Assembly: GCA_017792345.1 (NCBI GenBank)
Contig: CP051228.1
Location: forward strand, 3,378,148-3,442,147
Length of the DNA: 64,000 nucleotides
DNA from: Mesoflavibacter sp.
Lineage (GTDB): Bacteria; Pseudomonadota; Alphaproteobacteria; UBA8366; Aestuariispiraceae
Reading direction: 5' to 3'
The notes beneath the pieces are model-generated. The model did not search any database, had not been told where the DNA came from, and was given only the letters and a program-made list of their open reading frames with translations. Shown in pieces: positions 20,084 to 28,828 of the stretch. The position numbers and the translations under genes were made by a program. Position 1 is the stretch's first letter, and each line of letters begins with the position of its first letter.

Positions 20084-20494
20084 ATGAACATTATCGAACA
20101 GCTGAACGCCGAACAGGTCGAAAAGCAGCTGGCCGCCGGCGAGGCGATCCCGGATTTCTCCCCGGGTGACACCGTCCGCGTCCGCGTGAAGGTCGTCGAA
20201 GGCACGCGTGAGCGTGTACAGGCCTTCGAAGGCGTCTGCATCGGCCGCAAGAATGCCGGCGTGAACTCCAACTTCACGGTCCGCAAGATCTCCTACGGCG
20301 AGGGTGTGGAACGCGTGTTCCCGCTGTACAGCCCGCGGATCGAAGGCATCGACGTCGTGCGCCGCGGTAAGGTCCGCCGCGCGAAGCTGTACTACCTGCG
20401 TGGCCGCGCCGGTAAGTCGGCCCGTATCGTCGAGCGTACCGCCGGCCGTGGCATGGAAAACGGCCGTTACGTCGGCGACAAGAAGGACGCCTAA
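20084..20494 (+). CDS. rplS: 50S ribosomal protein L19
   Basis: 136 residues. It is recognised by [41 protein letters not shown] and [17 protein letters not shown]19 sits at the 30S-50S interface. AGGAAAGGA precedes the ATG at 20084; an ATG seven codons upstream is rejected because it would add residues absent from the family. It is the last gene of the operon and is followed by a strong terminator. Confidence 0.97.
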   Translation: MNIIEQLNAEQVEKQLAAGEAIPDFSPGDTVRVRVKVVEGTRERVQAFEGVCIGRKNAGVNSNFTVRKISYGEGVERVFPLYSPRIEGIDVVRRGKVRRAKLYYLRGRAGKSARIVERTAGRGMENGRYVGDKKDA

Positions 20495-20525
20495 ACCCGT
20501 CCCACACGACGCTTCGTGACAGGGC

Positions 20526-20565
20526 GCGCATCGGGAAGCCGCAAGGCCTCCCGATGCGCCTTTCT
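20526..20565 (+). terminator. Intrinsic terminator after rplS
   Basis: Stem arms GCGCATCGGGA (20526-20536) and TCCCGATGCGC (20549-20559) enclose a loop that itself can fold as GCC-GCAA-GGC. A short T-rich tail (TTTCT) follows. It separates the ffh-rplS operon from leuC. Confidence 0.8.
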
Positions 20566-20867
20566 GTGTCCGGGGTGCGTTGCCGATGCCGCAAGGTCGG
20601 AGGCGGTTTCCGTCTTTCTTATGCGGCAACACTGTTTGACCTGCCCGGACGCAACCGGACGCGGACCGGATCGGTAAAACTGCTGAAGCCACTGAAATTC
20701 AAGGTTTTCCGCATGGGGTGGCTTCGCATCGCCTCCATGTATCCGGCCCGGCTGCCGCGGACAATCCGCCGCGCGGGGCCCTAACGCGCGGAATACTCTT
20801 TATAAATCCCGGCTTTTGATGTATCCGCCTGCCAGAATTTTGTGGTGGAGATGTGAGGTCAGCCGGA
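20566..20867. other. Intergenic region upstream of leuC
   Basis: About 300 bases without a credible gene: open frames here are Arg-rich and lack ribosome sites. An AT-rich patch near 20795-20810 contains TATAAA (20801-20806), which may be the -10 of the leu promoter, but I see no good -35 at proper spacing. No leucine-rich leader peptide (attenuator) was found. Confidence 0.4.
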
Positions 20868-22274
20868 ATGAGCCAGCCGAAGACGCTTTTCGATAAGATT
20901 TGGGACAGCCATGTCGTGGACCGTCAGGATGACGGCAACTGCCTAATCTATATCGACCGTCACCTGGTGCATGAAGTGACCAGCCCGCAGGCCTTCGAGG
21001 GACTGCGCAATGCCGGTCGTGCGGTGCGCCGTCCGGAGCTGACCCTGGCCGTGCCGGATCACAACGTCCCGACCGAAAACCGCGCCGGCGGTATCGACGA
21101 CGAGGAAAGCCGCATCCAGGTCGAAACCCTGGCGAAGAACGCCAAGGATTTCGGTCTCCCCTATTTCGACATGTTCGATATCCGTCAGGGCATCGTGCAT
21201 ATCATCGGTCCGGAACAGGGCTTCACCCTGCCGGGCATGACCATCGTCTGCGGTGACAGCCATACCGCCACCCACGGCGCCTTCGGTTCGTTGGCATTCG
21301 GGATCGGCACGTCCGAGGTCGAGCACGTTCTGGCGACCCAGACGCTGCAGCAGCGTCCGGCGAAGAACATGCGCGTCATGGTCAAGGGGGCGCTCCCGGC
21401 CGGCGTGACCGCGAAGGACCTGATCCTCGCGATCATCGGCAAGATCGGCACGGCAGGCGGCACCGGCCATGTCATCGAATTCGCCGGTCAGGCGATCCGC
21501 GACCTGTCGATGGAAGGCCGCATGACGGTCTGCAACATGACCATCGAGGGCGGCGCCCGCGCCGGCCTGATCGCGCCGGACCAGAAGACTTTCGACTATC
21601 TGAAGGGCCGCACCATGGCGCCGAAGGGCGATGCCTGGGAGAAGGCCGTCGCCTATTGGAGCACGCTGCCCTCTGACGATGGCGCGTTCTACGACAAGGA
21701 AGTCGAGCTGGATGTCGCCGATATCCCGCCGCAGGTCACCTGGGGCACCAGCCCGGAAGATGTCGCGCCGATCACCGGTACCGTGCCGTCGCCTGACAGT
21801 TTCGCGGGCGGCAAGCGCGAGGCCGCGCAGCGTTCGCTGGATTACATGGGACTGAAGGCGGGCATGCCGCTGACCGACGTGAAAATCGACAAGGTTTTCA
21901 TCGGCTCCTGCACCAATGGCCGGATCGAAGATCTGCGCGAAGTCGCGGCGGTCGCCAAGGGCCACAAGGTCGCCGACGGCATCCACGCCATGGTCGTCCC
22001 GGGCTCCGGTCTGGTGAAGGAACAGGCGGAGAAGGAAGGTCTGCACAAGATCCTGTTGGAAGCCGGATTCGACTGGCGCGAGCCGGGCTGTTCGATGTGC
22101 CTGGCGATGAATGCCGACAAGTTGAAGCCGCAGGAACGCTGCGCCTCGACCTCCAACCGCAATTTCGAAGGCCGTCAGGGCCGCGGCGGCCGGACCCATC
22201 TGGTCAGCCCCGGCATGGCCGCTGCCGCCGCGCTGAAAGGCACCTTGGCCGATGTCCGGGAGTATCTGAAATGA
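20868..22274 (+). CDS. leuC: 3-isopropylmalate dehydratase large subunit
   Basis: 468 residues, normal length. The aconitase-type 4Fe-4S ligands are visible in GSCTNGR (first Cys) and CSMC (last two), and [12 protein letters not shown] is present. With LeuD it isomerises 2-isopropylmalate to 3-isopropylmalate. The ATG at 20868 gives the family N-terminus ([17 protein letters not shown]); a GTG at 20853 is a less likely start. The stop overlaps the next small gene (ATGA). Confidence 0.97.
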   Translation: MSQPKTLFDKIWDSHVVDRQDDGNCLIYIDRHLVHEVTSPQAFEGLRNAGRAVRRPELTLAVPDHNVPTENRAGGIDDEESRIQVETLAKNAKDFGLPYFDMFDIRQGIVHIIGPEQGFTLPGMTIVCGDSHTATHGAFGSLAFGIGTSEVEHVLATQTLQQRPAKNMRVMVKGALPAGVTAKDLILAIIGKIGTAGGTGHVIEFAGQAIRDLSMEGRMTVCNMTIEGGARAGLIAPDQKTFDYLKGRTMAPKGDAWEKAVAYWSTLPSDDGAFYDKEVELDVADIPPQVTWGTSPEDVAPITGTVPSPDSFAGGKREAAQRSLDYMGLKAGMPLTDVKIDKVFIGSCTNGRIEDLREVAAVAKGHKVADGIHAMVVPGSGLVKEQAEKEGLHKILLEAGFDWREPGCSMCLAMNADKLKPQERCASTSNRNFEGRQGRGGRTHLVSPGMAAAAALKGTLADVREYLK

Positions 22275-22441
22275 TTGCCGCGACCAACCTTCCCGAAGAC
22301 CATCTGAACCGCCTGTTCGGCCGCGATCTGCGCAGCGCCGGCTGGCAGGTCGACGTCCCGGCGCCCGCCAATGACGACGAGCTGATCAACATCGTCGACC
22401 CGTCCTTCATCCTGTCGCTTCTGAAGCGGCGCGGGCGGTAA
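22271..22441 (+). CDS. Small conserved-looking protein between leuC and leuD
   Basis: 56 residues starting [20 protein letters not shown] and ending SLLKRRGR. The ATG overlaps the leuC TGA by four bases, and leuD starts 17 bases after its stop behind GAGGAGGA, so the three are one translationally linked operon. The base composition by codon position is gene-like and the sequence has no low-complexity stretch. No domain is recognised, and it has no signal peptide or membrane segment. It could be an assembly or stability factor for the LeuCD dehydratase; that is only position-based inference. Confidence 0.7.
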   Translation: MIAATNLPEDHLNRLFGRDLRSAGWQVDVPAPANDDELINIVDPSFILSLLKRRGR

Positions 22442-22458
22442 GAGGAGGAGACCGAACG

Positions 22459-23079
22459 ATGAAACCCTTTAAAGAACTGACCGGCATCGCCGCGCCGATG
22501 GATCTGATCAATATCGATACGGATATGATCATTCCGAAGCAGTTCCTGAAGACGATTCAGCGCTCCGGCCTGGGCAAGAACCTGTTCGACGAGATGCGCT
22601 ATAACGACGACGGCAGCGAGAAGGCCGACTTCGTTCTGAACCGCGAGCCGTACCGTCATGCGTCGATCCTGGTCGCCGGCGACAATTTCGGCTGCGGGTC
22701 CAGTCGCGAGCATGCGCCCTGGGCGCTGGAGGATTTCGGTATCCGCTGTGTCATCGCGCCCAGCTTCGCTGACATCTTCCACAACAACTGTTTCAAGAAC
22801 GGCATCCTGCCGATCCGCTTGCCGGAAGAAACCGTCAATGCGCTGATGGAAAAGGCTGACCGTGGTCAGAACGCCATGTTTACCGTCGATCTGGAGCGTC
22901 AGGTCGTGGTCGATCCGGACGGGGTGGAAATCTCGTTCGAGGTCGATCCGTTCCGCAAGCATTGCCTGCTGAACGGTCTGGACGATATCGGCCTCACCCT
23001 TCAGAAGGGCGGCGCGATCGACGGATACGAGGCCGCCCGCGCCGAGACCGCTCCCTGGGTCACGCCGGACGCTGCCTGA
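22459..23079 (+). CDS. leuD: 3-isopropylmalate dehydratase small subunit
   Basis: 206 residues, standard. Marks: [34 protein letters not shown] (substrate loop) and [20 protein letters not shown]. It completes the isopropylmalate isomerase with LeuC. GAGGAGGAG lies upstream of the ATG. It is followed by a strong terminator. Confidence 0.97.
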   Translation: MKPFKELTGIAAPMDLINIDTDMIIPKQFLKTIQRSGLGKNLFDEMRYNDDGSEKADFVLNREPYRHASILVAGDNFGCGSSREHAPWALEDFGIRCVIAPSFADIFHNNCFKNGILPIRLPEETVNALMEKADRGQNAMFTVDLERQVVVDPDGVEISFEVDPFRKHCLLNGLDDIGLTLQKGGAIDGYEAARAETAPWVTPDAA

Positions 23080-23113
23080 TAAATTCCAATAATTGTATCA
23101 GTACAATAGTACC

Positions 23114-23151
23114 ACACCCCCGATTTCTGCCGATCGGGGGTGTTTGTTTTT
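23114..23151 (+). terminator. Intrinsic terminator after leuD
   Basis: Stem ACACCCCCGAT (23114-23124) and ATCGGGGGTGT (23133-23143) with an 8-base loop, then TTGTTTTTG. Just before it lies a small inverted repeat, ATTGTA-TCAG-TACAAT (23092-23107), of unknown role. Confidence 0.88.
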
Positions 23152-23224
23152 GAAATAATCTCTTTCCGATCCCGGCATGTTCTATTAATTTGCCCCTGAT
23201 CTGTTCTTTTTTCAGGAGGATACA

Positions 23225-23584
23225 ATGACCCAAGAAGGCGAACCGGCGGACCGGACAATCAATTACGTCGAGTTCCTGACCCGGGATATCGACGCGATGA
23301 AGGCGTTCTACGGATCGGCCTTCGGCTGGACCTTCACCGATTACGGCCCCTCCTATTGCGAGTTTTCCGATGGCCACATGAAGGGCGGTTTCGCGGAAGG
23401 CGAGTCCAGCCCGTCAGGCGGCGCCCTGGTCGTCCTCTACGCCCGAGATCTGGAAGCCTGTCAGGATGCGGTGGAAAAGGCGTGCGGTTCGGTCGTGAAA
23501 GCGATTTTTGACTTCCCCGGCGGCCGGCGATTCCATTTCACGGACCCCGAAGGATACGAATTGGCCGTCTGGACCGCCGCATAA
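23225..23584 (+). CDS. VOC-family (glyoxalase-like) protein
   Basis: 119 residues, one beta-alpha-beta-beta-beta unit pair of the vicinal oxygen chelate fold: NYVEFLTRDIDAMKAFYGSA at the start and RRFHFTDPEGYELAVW at the end are typical. Members include glyoxalases, antibiotic-binding proteins and dioxygenases; the substrate is not predictable. AGGAGGATACA precedes the ATG. Flanked by terminators and a repeat, it is a single-gene unit. Confidence 0.88.
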   Translation: MTQEGEPADRTINYVEFLTRDIDAMKAFYGSAFGWTFTDYGPSYCEFSDGHMKGGFAEGESSPSGGALVVLYARDLEACQDAVEKACGSVVKAIFDFPGGRRFHFTDPEGYELAVWTAA

Positions 23585-23596
23585 GGCGCCCCCGTT

Positions 23597-23705
23597 TCCC
23601 TCTCCCTCTGGGAGAGGGTGGTCCGAAGGGTCGGGTGAGGGGCGGTCGCTGCCGGTGGCACGGTTTCCCCCTCACCCCAGCCCTCTCCCTCGAGGGAGAG
23701 GGAGA
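23597..23705. repeat. CCCTCTCCC-type palindromic intergenic repeat
   Basis: The two ends are imperfect inverted copies: CCCTCTCCCTCTGGGAGAGGG near 23598 (itself a palindrome) and CCCTCTCCCTCGAGGGAGAGGG near 23682. Between them GGTCGGGTGAGGGGCGG faces CCCCCTCACCCCAGCC. This is the kind of folded repeat found many times between genes of high-GC proteobacteria. It may end transcription of both flanking genes. Confidence 0.7.
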
Positions 23706-23766
23706 TGATTGGCGTGGGGGAGGCCGTGTTCCTGTTAATGCAGGCGCGCCCTGAATTGGCCGAGAC

Positions 23767-24243
23767 CTATCGTTCGTCGCGCGCATCGCCGGCGAGAGCG
23801 CGGTAGCCCTCGTCGGAGAGTTGCGCGGCGACGTCCAGCATCAGGGCTTCGAAGGTCAGGAAGGACGCCTGCCGGGTTTCGCGGGCGCGGTCCATTGCGG
23901 CCTGAAGGGTTGCGGGATCGCGCTCCCCGGCGCGCATGAGGTCGCGCAGGGCATTACGCGCTTCCCGGCTTTCCTGCCAAGAGTCTTTCAAGGCCGCGCC
24001 GTGGCGCTGTTTCAGGGCCCGCATGATGTCGGCGTCGGCCGCACTTAGATGGTGCAGGAACCGATCCTCCGGGCCCCGGTCGCGCATGAAATGGATCATT
24101 TCCTTGAACGGCTTATGCGGCGGTCCGTCATGCCAGTGATGACGCAGGGCGCCGACTCCGAAGAAGCCGATCAGGAACAGGTTCAGCGCCAAGGAGCCGA
24201 TCAGCAGCCATCGGACCAAGGAGGATTTGCGGTCTGTACTCAT
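23767..24243 (-). CDS. Membrane-anchored periplasmic heavy-metal sensor-like (Spy/CpxP/ZraP-type) protein
   Basis: 158 residues. One N-terminal membrane anchor (WLLIGSLALNLFLIGFFGVGAL, about 11-33), a His-rich turn (RHHWHDGPPHKPF) and a long periplasmic helical hairpin with basic/acidic heptads (ALKQRHGAALKDSWQESREA). This matches the periplasmic heavy-metal-sensor/Spy-like family (chaperone or metal-sensing). It overlaps the upstream anti-sigma gene by four bases and is the last gene of a four-gene stress cluster. Length and fold fit; ligand unknown. Confidence 0.75.
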   Translation of the reverse strand: MSTDRKSSLVRWLLIGSLALNLFLIGFFGVGALRHHWHDGPPHKPFKEMIHFMRDRGPEDRFLHHLSAADADIMRALKQRHGAALKDSWQESREARNALRDLMRAGERDPATLQAAMDRARETRQASFLTFEALMLDVAAQLSDEGYRALAGDARDER

Positions 24244-24695
24244 AGATTGTCCTCCATTCCGACGAAACTGTCGAAATCGTCACCGGATTCCGTTTCCGTT
24301 TGAACGGTACCGCCGGCCAGCCCGGCAATATCGGCAGAGGCCTCCGGATTGGCGATGCCGACCCAGATTCCCAGAACCAGCGCTGCCGCCAAGGCGCCGG
24401 TCGGCTGCCAGATCGGGCCCGGCCAATCGAACAGACGCCGCAGCCAGGCGATGGGGGCGGAGGGCGCGGCAGCCTCGGCATAAAGGCGGCGTCTTGCGTC
24501 CGGGCTGATGGCGGGGACAGTCGCCATGGAGAGCATCGTGTCGAGGTCCTTCGCCGCGGCCAGGGAGGCACGCAGGCGCGGATCGTCGCTCGCGGCCAGC
24601 AAGGTCTGTGCTGCTGCTCTCTCGTCTTCGGGCCAGCGCACAGGGTCGGCGCCATAGGCCTCGATCAGTTCCAGGATGCGGTCTTCGGTCATCAT
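24240..24695 (-). CDS. Probable membrane-bound anti-sigma factor
   Basis: 151 residues. A soluble N-terminal helical region (RILELIEAYGADPVRWPEDE, a pattern common in alphaproteobacterial anti-sigma-like proteins), one TM segment (PTGALAAALVLGIWVGIAN, about 103-121) and a short periplasmic tail. It follows the ECF sigma gene by about 40 bases, the usual position of its inhibitor. It lacks an obvious zinc-binding HxxxCxxC motif. AAGGA is placed five bases before the ATG at 24695; an ATG two codons earlier is too close to that site. Confidence 0.65.
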   Translation of the reverse strand: MMTEDRILELIEAYGADPVRWPEDERAAAQTLLAASDDPRLRASLAAAKDLDTMLSMATVPAISPDARRRLYAEAAAPSAPIAWLRRLFDWPGPIWQPTGALAAALVLGIWVGIANPEASADIAGLAGGTVQTETESGDDFDSFVGMEDNL

Positions 24696-24738
24696 TTCCA
24701 TCCTTACCGGGGCAACGCCCCAGCCTGTCGTCCCATCG

Positions 24739-25401
24739 TCATATCAAATCCGCCTTGGCGGTTTCCAGCCGCGCGCGCAGGGATCGCCGGCCACGGGCCA
24801 GCAGGGATTCCAGCGCATCGACGGAAACCCCCATGGCTTCCGCCGCCTCCGTTTGAGGCAATCCTTCGAAATGCACCATAGCGATCGCCGCACGTTGCCG
24901 GTCCGGCAGGTCGTTCAGGGCGTTACGGACCCGCTCGCCGACATCTTGTGTCTGGCGGCGTTCCTCTGCTCCGGGGGTCGGATCCGGCTGTATTTCCAAT
25001 ACGGTCTCGTCCGTCGTCCAACGCTTGCGCCGGCGCAGGCGGTCGATGCACAGATTGCGCGACGTCCGCATCAGCCAGCCGCCGGCGTCCCGGTCCGGCG
25101 CGGCGGCGCCTGTATGGCGACCCAGAACCTTCCACAGGCGGGCGAAGCTTTCCTGCATTGCGTCCTCGGCCTCGTCGGATTCGCCCAGAACGCGATAGCA
25201 ATTGGCGAAGACCCTGCCGGCATAGCGGTCCAGCAAATGCCGGAAAGCAGCGCCGTCGCCCCGCGCCGCCGCTGTTAACAAGTCCCCGTCACCGGCCTCG
25301 GAAGAGGCCGTTTCGGTCCGCTCGACCGTCATTCCATATCCCAACATCCGCGCGGGTCGGCCGGACGGCAGGTGTGCCGCTGACGTGAGGAATGTCGTCA
25401 T
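24739..25401 (-). CDS. ECF-type RNA polymerase sigma factor
   Basis: 220 residues. The sigma2 region is at about 40-115 (AFRHLLDRYAGRVFANCYRV, DEAEDAMQESFARLWKVL, SRNLCIDRLRRRKRW) and sigma4 at about 150-205 (LNDLPDRQRAAIAMVHFEGL, AEAMGVSVDALESLLARGRR). GGAGG lies six bases before the ATG at 25401, which is why I choose it; an in-frame extension to 25503 overlaps the upstream EF-hand gene. It probably directs expression of its own cluster in response to a signal passed by the anti-sigma factor. Confidence 0.92.
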   Translation of the reverse strand: MTTFLTSAAHLPSGRPARMLGYGMTVERTETASSEAGDGDLLTAAARGDGAAFRHLLDRYAGRVFANCYRVLGESDEAEDAMQESFARLWKVLGRHTGAAAPDRDAGGWLMRTSRNLCIDRLRRRKRWTTDETVLEIQPDPTPGAEERRQTQDVGERVRNALNDLPDRQRAAIAMVHFEGLPQTEAAEAMGVSVDALESLLARGRRSLRARLETAKADLI

Positions 25402-25435
25402 GGCGCGCCTCCGTCCGATCCGCCGGTCCGCCCGA

Positions 25436-25981
25436 TCAGCGATGATGCCGATCGCGCATTTCCTGCAACTCGTCCGCGCCGATGATACCGTCTTCATTGG
25501 CATCCAGGCGAGACATCATGTGCTCGGTCATCTTGCCCATTTCATCCGCGTCAAGACGGCCGTTCCCGTTCTCGTCCATCCGGTGGAAGCGCTTGCCGCC
25601 CCAGCCGCGATGTTTGCCGGATTCCATGAATTCGGCCTGCGAGATCATGCCGTCGCCATCGGTGTCGATGGCCGCGAAGCGCAGGACGCGGAATCCTTCG
25701 GACAGTTCGCGGGGAGTCAATTCGCCGTCGCCGTCCGCGTCCATCGCCTGGAATCGTGCGTCGCGGAAGGCAGCGACTTCTTCGCCTGTCAGACTGCCGT
25801 CGGCATTCGCGTCGATCTGTTCGATCATGCGCTCGAAATGCGCGCCGCCGAAACCATGCGGTCCGTGATGACCCCAGCCGCCGGGGCCGCTTTTGGCGAG
25901 GCCGACACCCGCGCCGGCCACCAGGGCCGCCATGCCGATGCCGCCGGCGATCAGGATCGATTTGGTTTTGGTAACCGTCAT
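25436..25981 (-). CDS. Exported EF-hand (calmodulin-like) calcium-binding protein
   Basis: 181 residues. N-terminal signal peptide or anchor (SILIAGGIGMAALVAGAGVG), a Gly/His-rich linker (GGWGHHGPHGFGG), then four to five EF-hand loops with Asp/Asn at the right positions: DANADGSLTGEE, DADGDGELTPRE, DTDGDGMISQAE, DENGNGRLDADE and DANEDGIIGADE. It should bind Ca2+ in the periplasm. AAGGAG lies nine bases before the ATG. It is first in a run with the ECF sigma gene (34 bases downstream), suggesting a calcium- or metal-linked envelope stress signal (inference). Confidence 0.85.
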   Translation of the reverse strand: MTVTKTKSILIAGGIGMAALVAGAGVGLAKSGPGGWGHHGPHGFGGAHFERMIEQIDANADGSLTGEEVAAFRDARFQAMDADGDGELTPRELSEGFRVLRFAAIDTDGDGMISQAEFMESGKHRGWGGKRFHRMDENGNGRLDADEMGKMTEHMMSRLDANEDGIIGADELQEMRDRHHR

Positions 25982-26078
25982 GTGAACTTGCTCCTTCAAG
26001 GTCGGGGGAGGGGGAACCATCCCGTTCGTGACCCCAAGGACGCGGTGCCGTCGGCCTTCCGTCGCAGATTTTTTACGG

Positions 26079-27038
26079 TCAGCGCGCGGCGGCCCGGCGC
26101 AGCCTGTCATTGATGGCGAGGCCCAGGCCCGTTTCGGGGACGGGCGCCACGGCGATCCCGGTGAATCGCGACGGATCGTCCAATTCGTGCAACAGCCGGA
26201 ACAGATTGGCCGCGGCCTCCAGCAGCGTGCCGTCCGGGCTGAGGCTGACCGTACCGGCGATCGCGCCAAAGCCCAGATGCGCCTCGCCCTCGTCGGCCGT
26301 CCGCGCGTCGAGCCGCACCGGGAGGCCGGGGGCGTAGTGGCTCAGCAACATGCCGGGGGACTTCGGCGCGGTCTCGTCATGCAGGCTGTGGATGACGGGC
26401 TTTCCGGTAAGTTCCTCCACCGCCTCCACGGCCAATCCGCCGGGGCGCAGAAGGATGGGCGCGTCGCCGGTCGCGTCCAGAACGGTGCTTTCGACGCCGA
26501 CGCGGCAGGGGCCGCCATCGAGGATCAGATCCACCCGTCCATCCAGCGATGCCGCGACATGGGCCGCCTCCGTCGGGCTCAGCCGTCCAGAAGCATTGGC
26601 GCTCGGCGCCGCGACGGGCCGGTCGGTGAGGCGCAGCAGATCGCGTGCGCCGCCATGGGCGGGCATCCGTACGGCAACCGTGTCCAAACCGGCGCTGACC
26701 AGCCGCGACAGTTTGCTGTCCGGACGGCGTTTCAGCACCAGTGTCACCGGACCCGGCCAGAACCGATCCGCCAATCGCTGGGCCAAGGGGGTGACCTCGA
26801 CATGGCGGCGCAGCGCGTCCGCATCGGCGAAGTGCACGATCAGCGGATTGAACTGCGGCCGACCCTTTGCCGCGAAGATCGACGCGGTGGCGGTGTCGTC
26901 CGTGGCGTCCGCCCCCAAGCCGTAGACCGTTTCCGTCGGGAAGGCGACCAGGCCGCCGCGCCGCAGCGTCTTCGCCGCGCGGTCCAACCCCTTTTCGTCC
27001 AAGGGGATGATTTCCGTTCGTTTCGGTTTCAGGTCCAT
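26079..27038 (-). CDS. L-threonylcarbamoyladenylate synthase, Sua5 type
   Basis: 319 residues. The YrdC domain (KRRGG-like RRGGLVAFPTETVYGLGADA, then AKGRPQFNPLIVH, SANASGRLSPTEA) is followed by a C-terminal Sua5 domain (about 200-319, after LRPGGLAVEAVEEL and SPGMLLSHYAPG). It makes threonylcarbamoyl-AMP for the universal t6A37 tRNA modification, the substrate later modified by MtaB. I start at MDLKPKRTEII (27038); the frame extends 12 codons further upstream without a better site. Confidence 0.93.
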   Translation of the reverse strand: MDLKPKRTEIIPLDEKGLDRAAKTLRRGGLVAFPTETVYGLGADATDDTATASIFAAKGRPQFNPLIVHFADADALRRHVEVTPLAQRLADRFWPGPVTLVLKRRPDSKLSRLVSAGLDTVAVRMPAHGGARDLLRLTDRPVAAPSANASGRLSPTEAAHVAASLDGRVDLILDGGPCRVGVESTVLDATGDAPILLRPGGLAVEAVEELTGKPVIHSLHDETAPKSPGMLLSHYAPGLPVRLDARTADEGEAHLGFGAIAGTVSLSPDGTLLEAAANLFRLLHELDDPSRFTGIAVAPVPETGLGLAINDRLRRAAAR

Positions 27039-27184
27039 GTTCCGGCTTATGCCGCCGGGCGACGCGGCTGACAAGTCCGCGCGACGGGGGAGGGCGCGTC
27101 ATTTCGCACCTGCGAAATGGAATTGCATGGCGCGGTTTTTTCGTGCGACGCTGGTTCATTCCTGCCTTTGGGAGACCCATTTCC

Positions 27185-27820
27185 ATGACCGCCAAGATTT
27201 ACACTATCGCCCAACAGAAGGGCGGCGCCGGAAAATCGACCCTGGCCGCGCATCTGGCCCTGGCCTGGTCGCTGAAGCGCAAGTCGGTCGCCCTGGTGGA
27301 CATCGATCCTCAGCAAAGCCTGGCCGCCTGGTATGAAGCGCGCGAGAAACATTTCGGCGAAGACCGCACCGGCTTGACCTTTGAGGCGGTCACGGGCTGG
27401 CGGGCCGCCCGGGTGGTGGAGAAACTGGCGGAGAACCACGATTTCGTGCTGATCGACAGCCCGCCCCATGCCGATACCGATGCCCGTGTGGCCGTCCGCG
27501 CGGCGGATATCGTCATCGTGCCGGCCCAACCCAGCCCACTGGACGTCTGGGCGACGGTGCCGACACTGGAATTGGCGGCGAAGGAGAAGTCGACCGCGTT
27601 GATGGTCCTGAACCGGGTGCCGCCGCGGGCGAACCTGACCGCCCAGATGATCACCAAACTGGGCGACTATCCGGTGCGAGTGGCCAAATCGACCATCGGC
27701 AACCGCGTCGTCTTCGCCGAAGCCATGGTCAGCGGTCGCACCGCATTGGAAACCAAAGGGTCCTCCGTCGCCGCAAAGGAAATCCGGGCCCTCGCCAATG
27801 AACTGGCCAAATCCGTCTAG
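27185..27820 (+). CDS. ParA/MinD-like ATPase
   Basis: 211 residues. A deviant Walker A motif KGGAGKST sits at the N-terminus (IAQQKGGAGKSTLAAHLALA), Walker B-like VALVDIDPQQSLAAWY and VLIDSPPHADTDA follow. It resembles the short ParA family that includes plasmid/chromosome partition and protein-positioning ATPases (for example ParC/PpfA). There is no parB or parS next to it, so segregation of a chromosome origin is unlikely; an orphan cargo-positioning ATPase is more plausible. It overlaps the convergent DUF1835 gene by four bases at the 3' ends. Confidence 0.88.
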   Translation: MTAKIYTIAQQKGGAGKSTLAAHLALAWSLKRKSVALVDIDPQQSLAAWYEAREKHFGEDRTGLTFEAVTGWRAARVVEKLAENHDFVLIDSPPHADTDARVAVRAADIVIVPAQPSPLDVWATVPTLELAAKEKSTALMVLNRVPPRANLTAQMITKLGDYPVRVAKSTIGNRVVFAEAMVSGRTALETKGSSVAAKEIRALANELAKSV

Positions 27821-28734
27821 ATCCCGGTTAACCGCTTACCGCCCCACCAGCGATCCAGGCGGTTCCTGTCTGTCCAACGCGCTTCCCGATTCAACAGCGC
27901 TCTGCCGAATGCGGTAAGCGTGACCGGACTACGCCAGTTTTCGGGTAGGGGCGCGAAGGCGGGCGCGTCGGCCTTTGCCAGGCGCATGACATCTTCCCAG
28001 TACATCAGGTCGCCCAGAAACGGCTGAGGGTCCAGTTTCCGAACCAAATCCCGGAAGCATTCCCCGGGCGTTGCCGCGCCGTCGTCCAGTGCTTGCAGTG
28101 TCAGTCGTTCGGTCAGGGACAGGCCGTTGGTTTCCGACGGCAGTTCGGCCAGATGCCGCATCAGCGCACCCGGCAGGAAGGGCAATGCATTGCCGGTATC
28201 CGGCCGCTCGGCGAAGGCTTTCAGTGCCGCCGGGTCGGCCGCCCGGTAGAGGGCATAGCCCTCGCGCGCGATATCGACCTGTTCCGGTGTCAACTTTGTC
28301 TCTGATCCAACTAGTTGCGCCAGTTCTCCCGGTTGGAGCTGACCAAAGCCAATGAATTGGTCGTGGTTCGGGTGATGGTCGATGGACAGCAAGTAGAGAC
28401 TCGATCTGTAGCCGATCAAGTCCAGGAGACCCATCAAGGTCGCCTGGTCGTAGAGATCGTGTTCGAACCACAGGATGACGCGGTCATAGCTGTCCAGCCG
28501 ATCCAAAGCTGCGTCCTGTGCTTCCAACTTTTCCAGGATCTGGGCCGGGTCATCCCCCCAATGACTGGCCATCCAGTCGGCCCGCAGGCGGCGCAGGGCG
28601 TTGCGGTCAAGGCCTTCGGGCACCGGGCCACGGCTTAACGGGTCGCTCCATTCGAAGAAATCGCCCGCTACACCGGCCGTCTTCAAACTTTCACGGATGT
28701 CGGATCCGCAGCGGATATGGGCTGTGCGCTGCAT
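27817..28734 (-). CDS. DUF1835-domain protein
   Basis: 305 residues. The N-terminus AHIRCGSDIRESLKTAGV, then FFEWSDPLSRGPVPEGL and VILWFEHDLYDQATLMGLL are the marks of DUF1835, a family of unknown function with a winged-helix-like C-terminus (LTLTAFGRALL). Possible DNA- or nucleotide-related role is not shown by the sequence. It is convergent with the ParA-like gene and diverges from the SDR gene. Confidence 0.8.
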   Translation of the reverse strand: MQRTAHIRCGSDIRESLKTAGVAGDFFEWSDPLSRGPVPEGLDRNALRRLRADWMASHWGDDPAQILEKLEAQDAALDRLDSYDRVILWFEHDLYDQATLMGLLDLIGYRSSLYLLSIDHHPNHDQFIGFGQLQPGELAQLVGSETKLTPEQVDIAREGYALYRAADPAALKAFAERPDTGNALPFLPGALMRHLAELPSETNGLSLTERLTLQALDDGAATPGECFRDLVRKLDPQPFLGDLMYWEDVMRLAKADAPAFAPLPENWRSPVTLTAFGRALLNREARWTDRNRLDRWWGGKRLTGI

Positions 28735-28828
28735 CGCGTCGCTTTCCTGTCAGTGCCGCAAGAAGCGGGTGGGGCCAATGGGACCAAAAATGCAGTCTCC
28801 GCCGCATCAATCAACAGGAGGATCATCC

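Noticed and set aside
19241-20692. 483-codon minus-strand frame opposite trmD and rplS
   Set aside because: Antisense of conserved genes; composition is that of a reversed coding strand.
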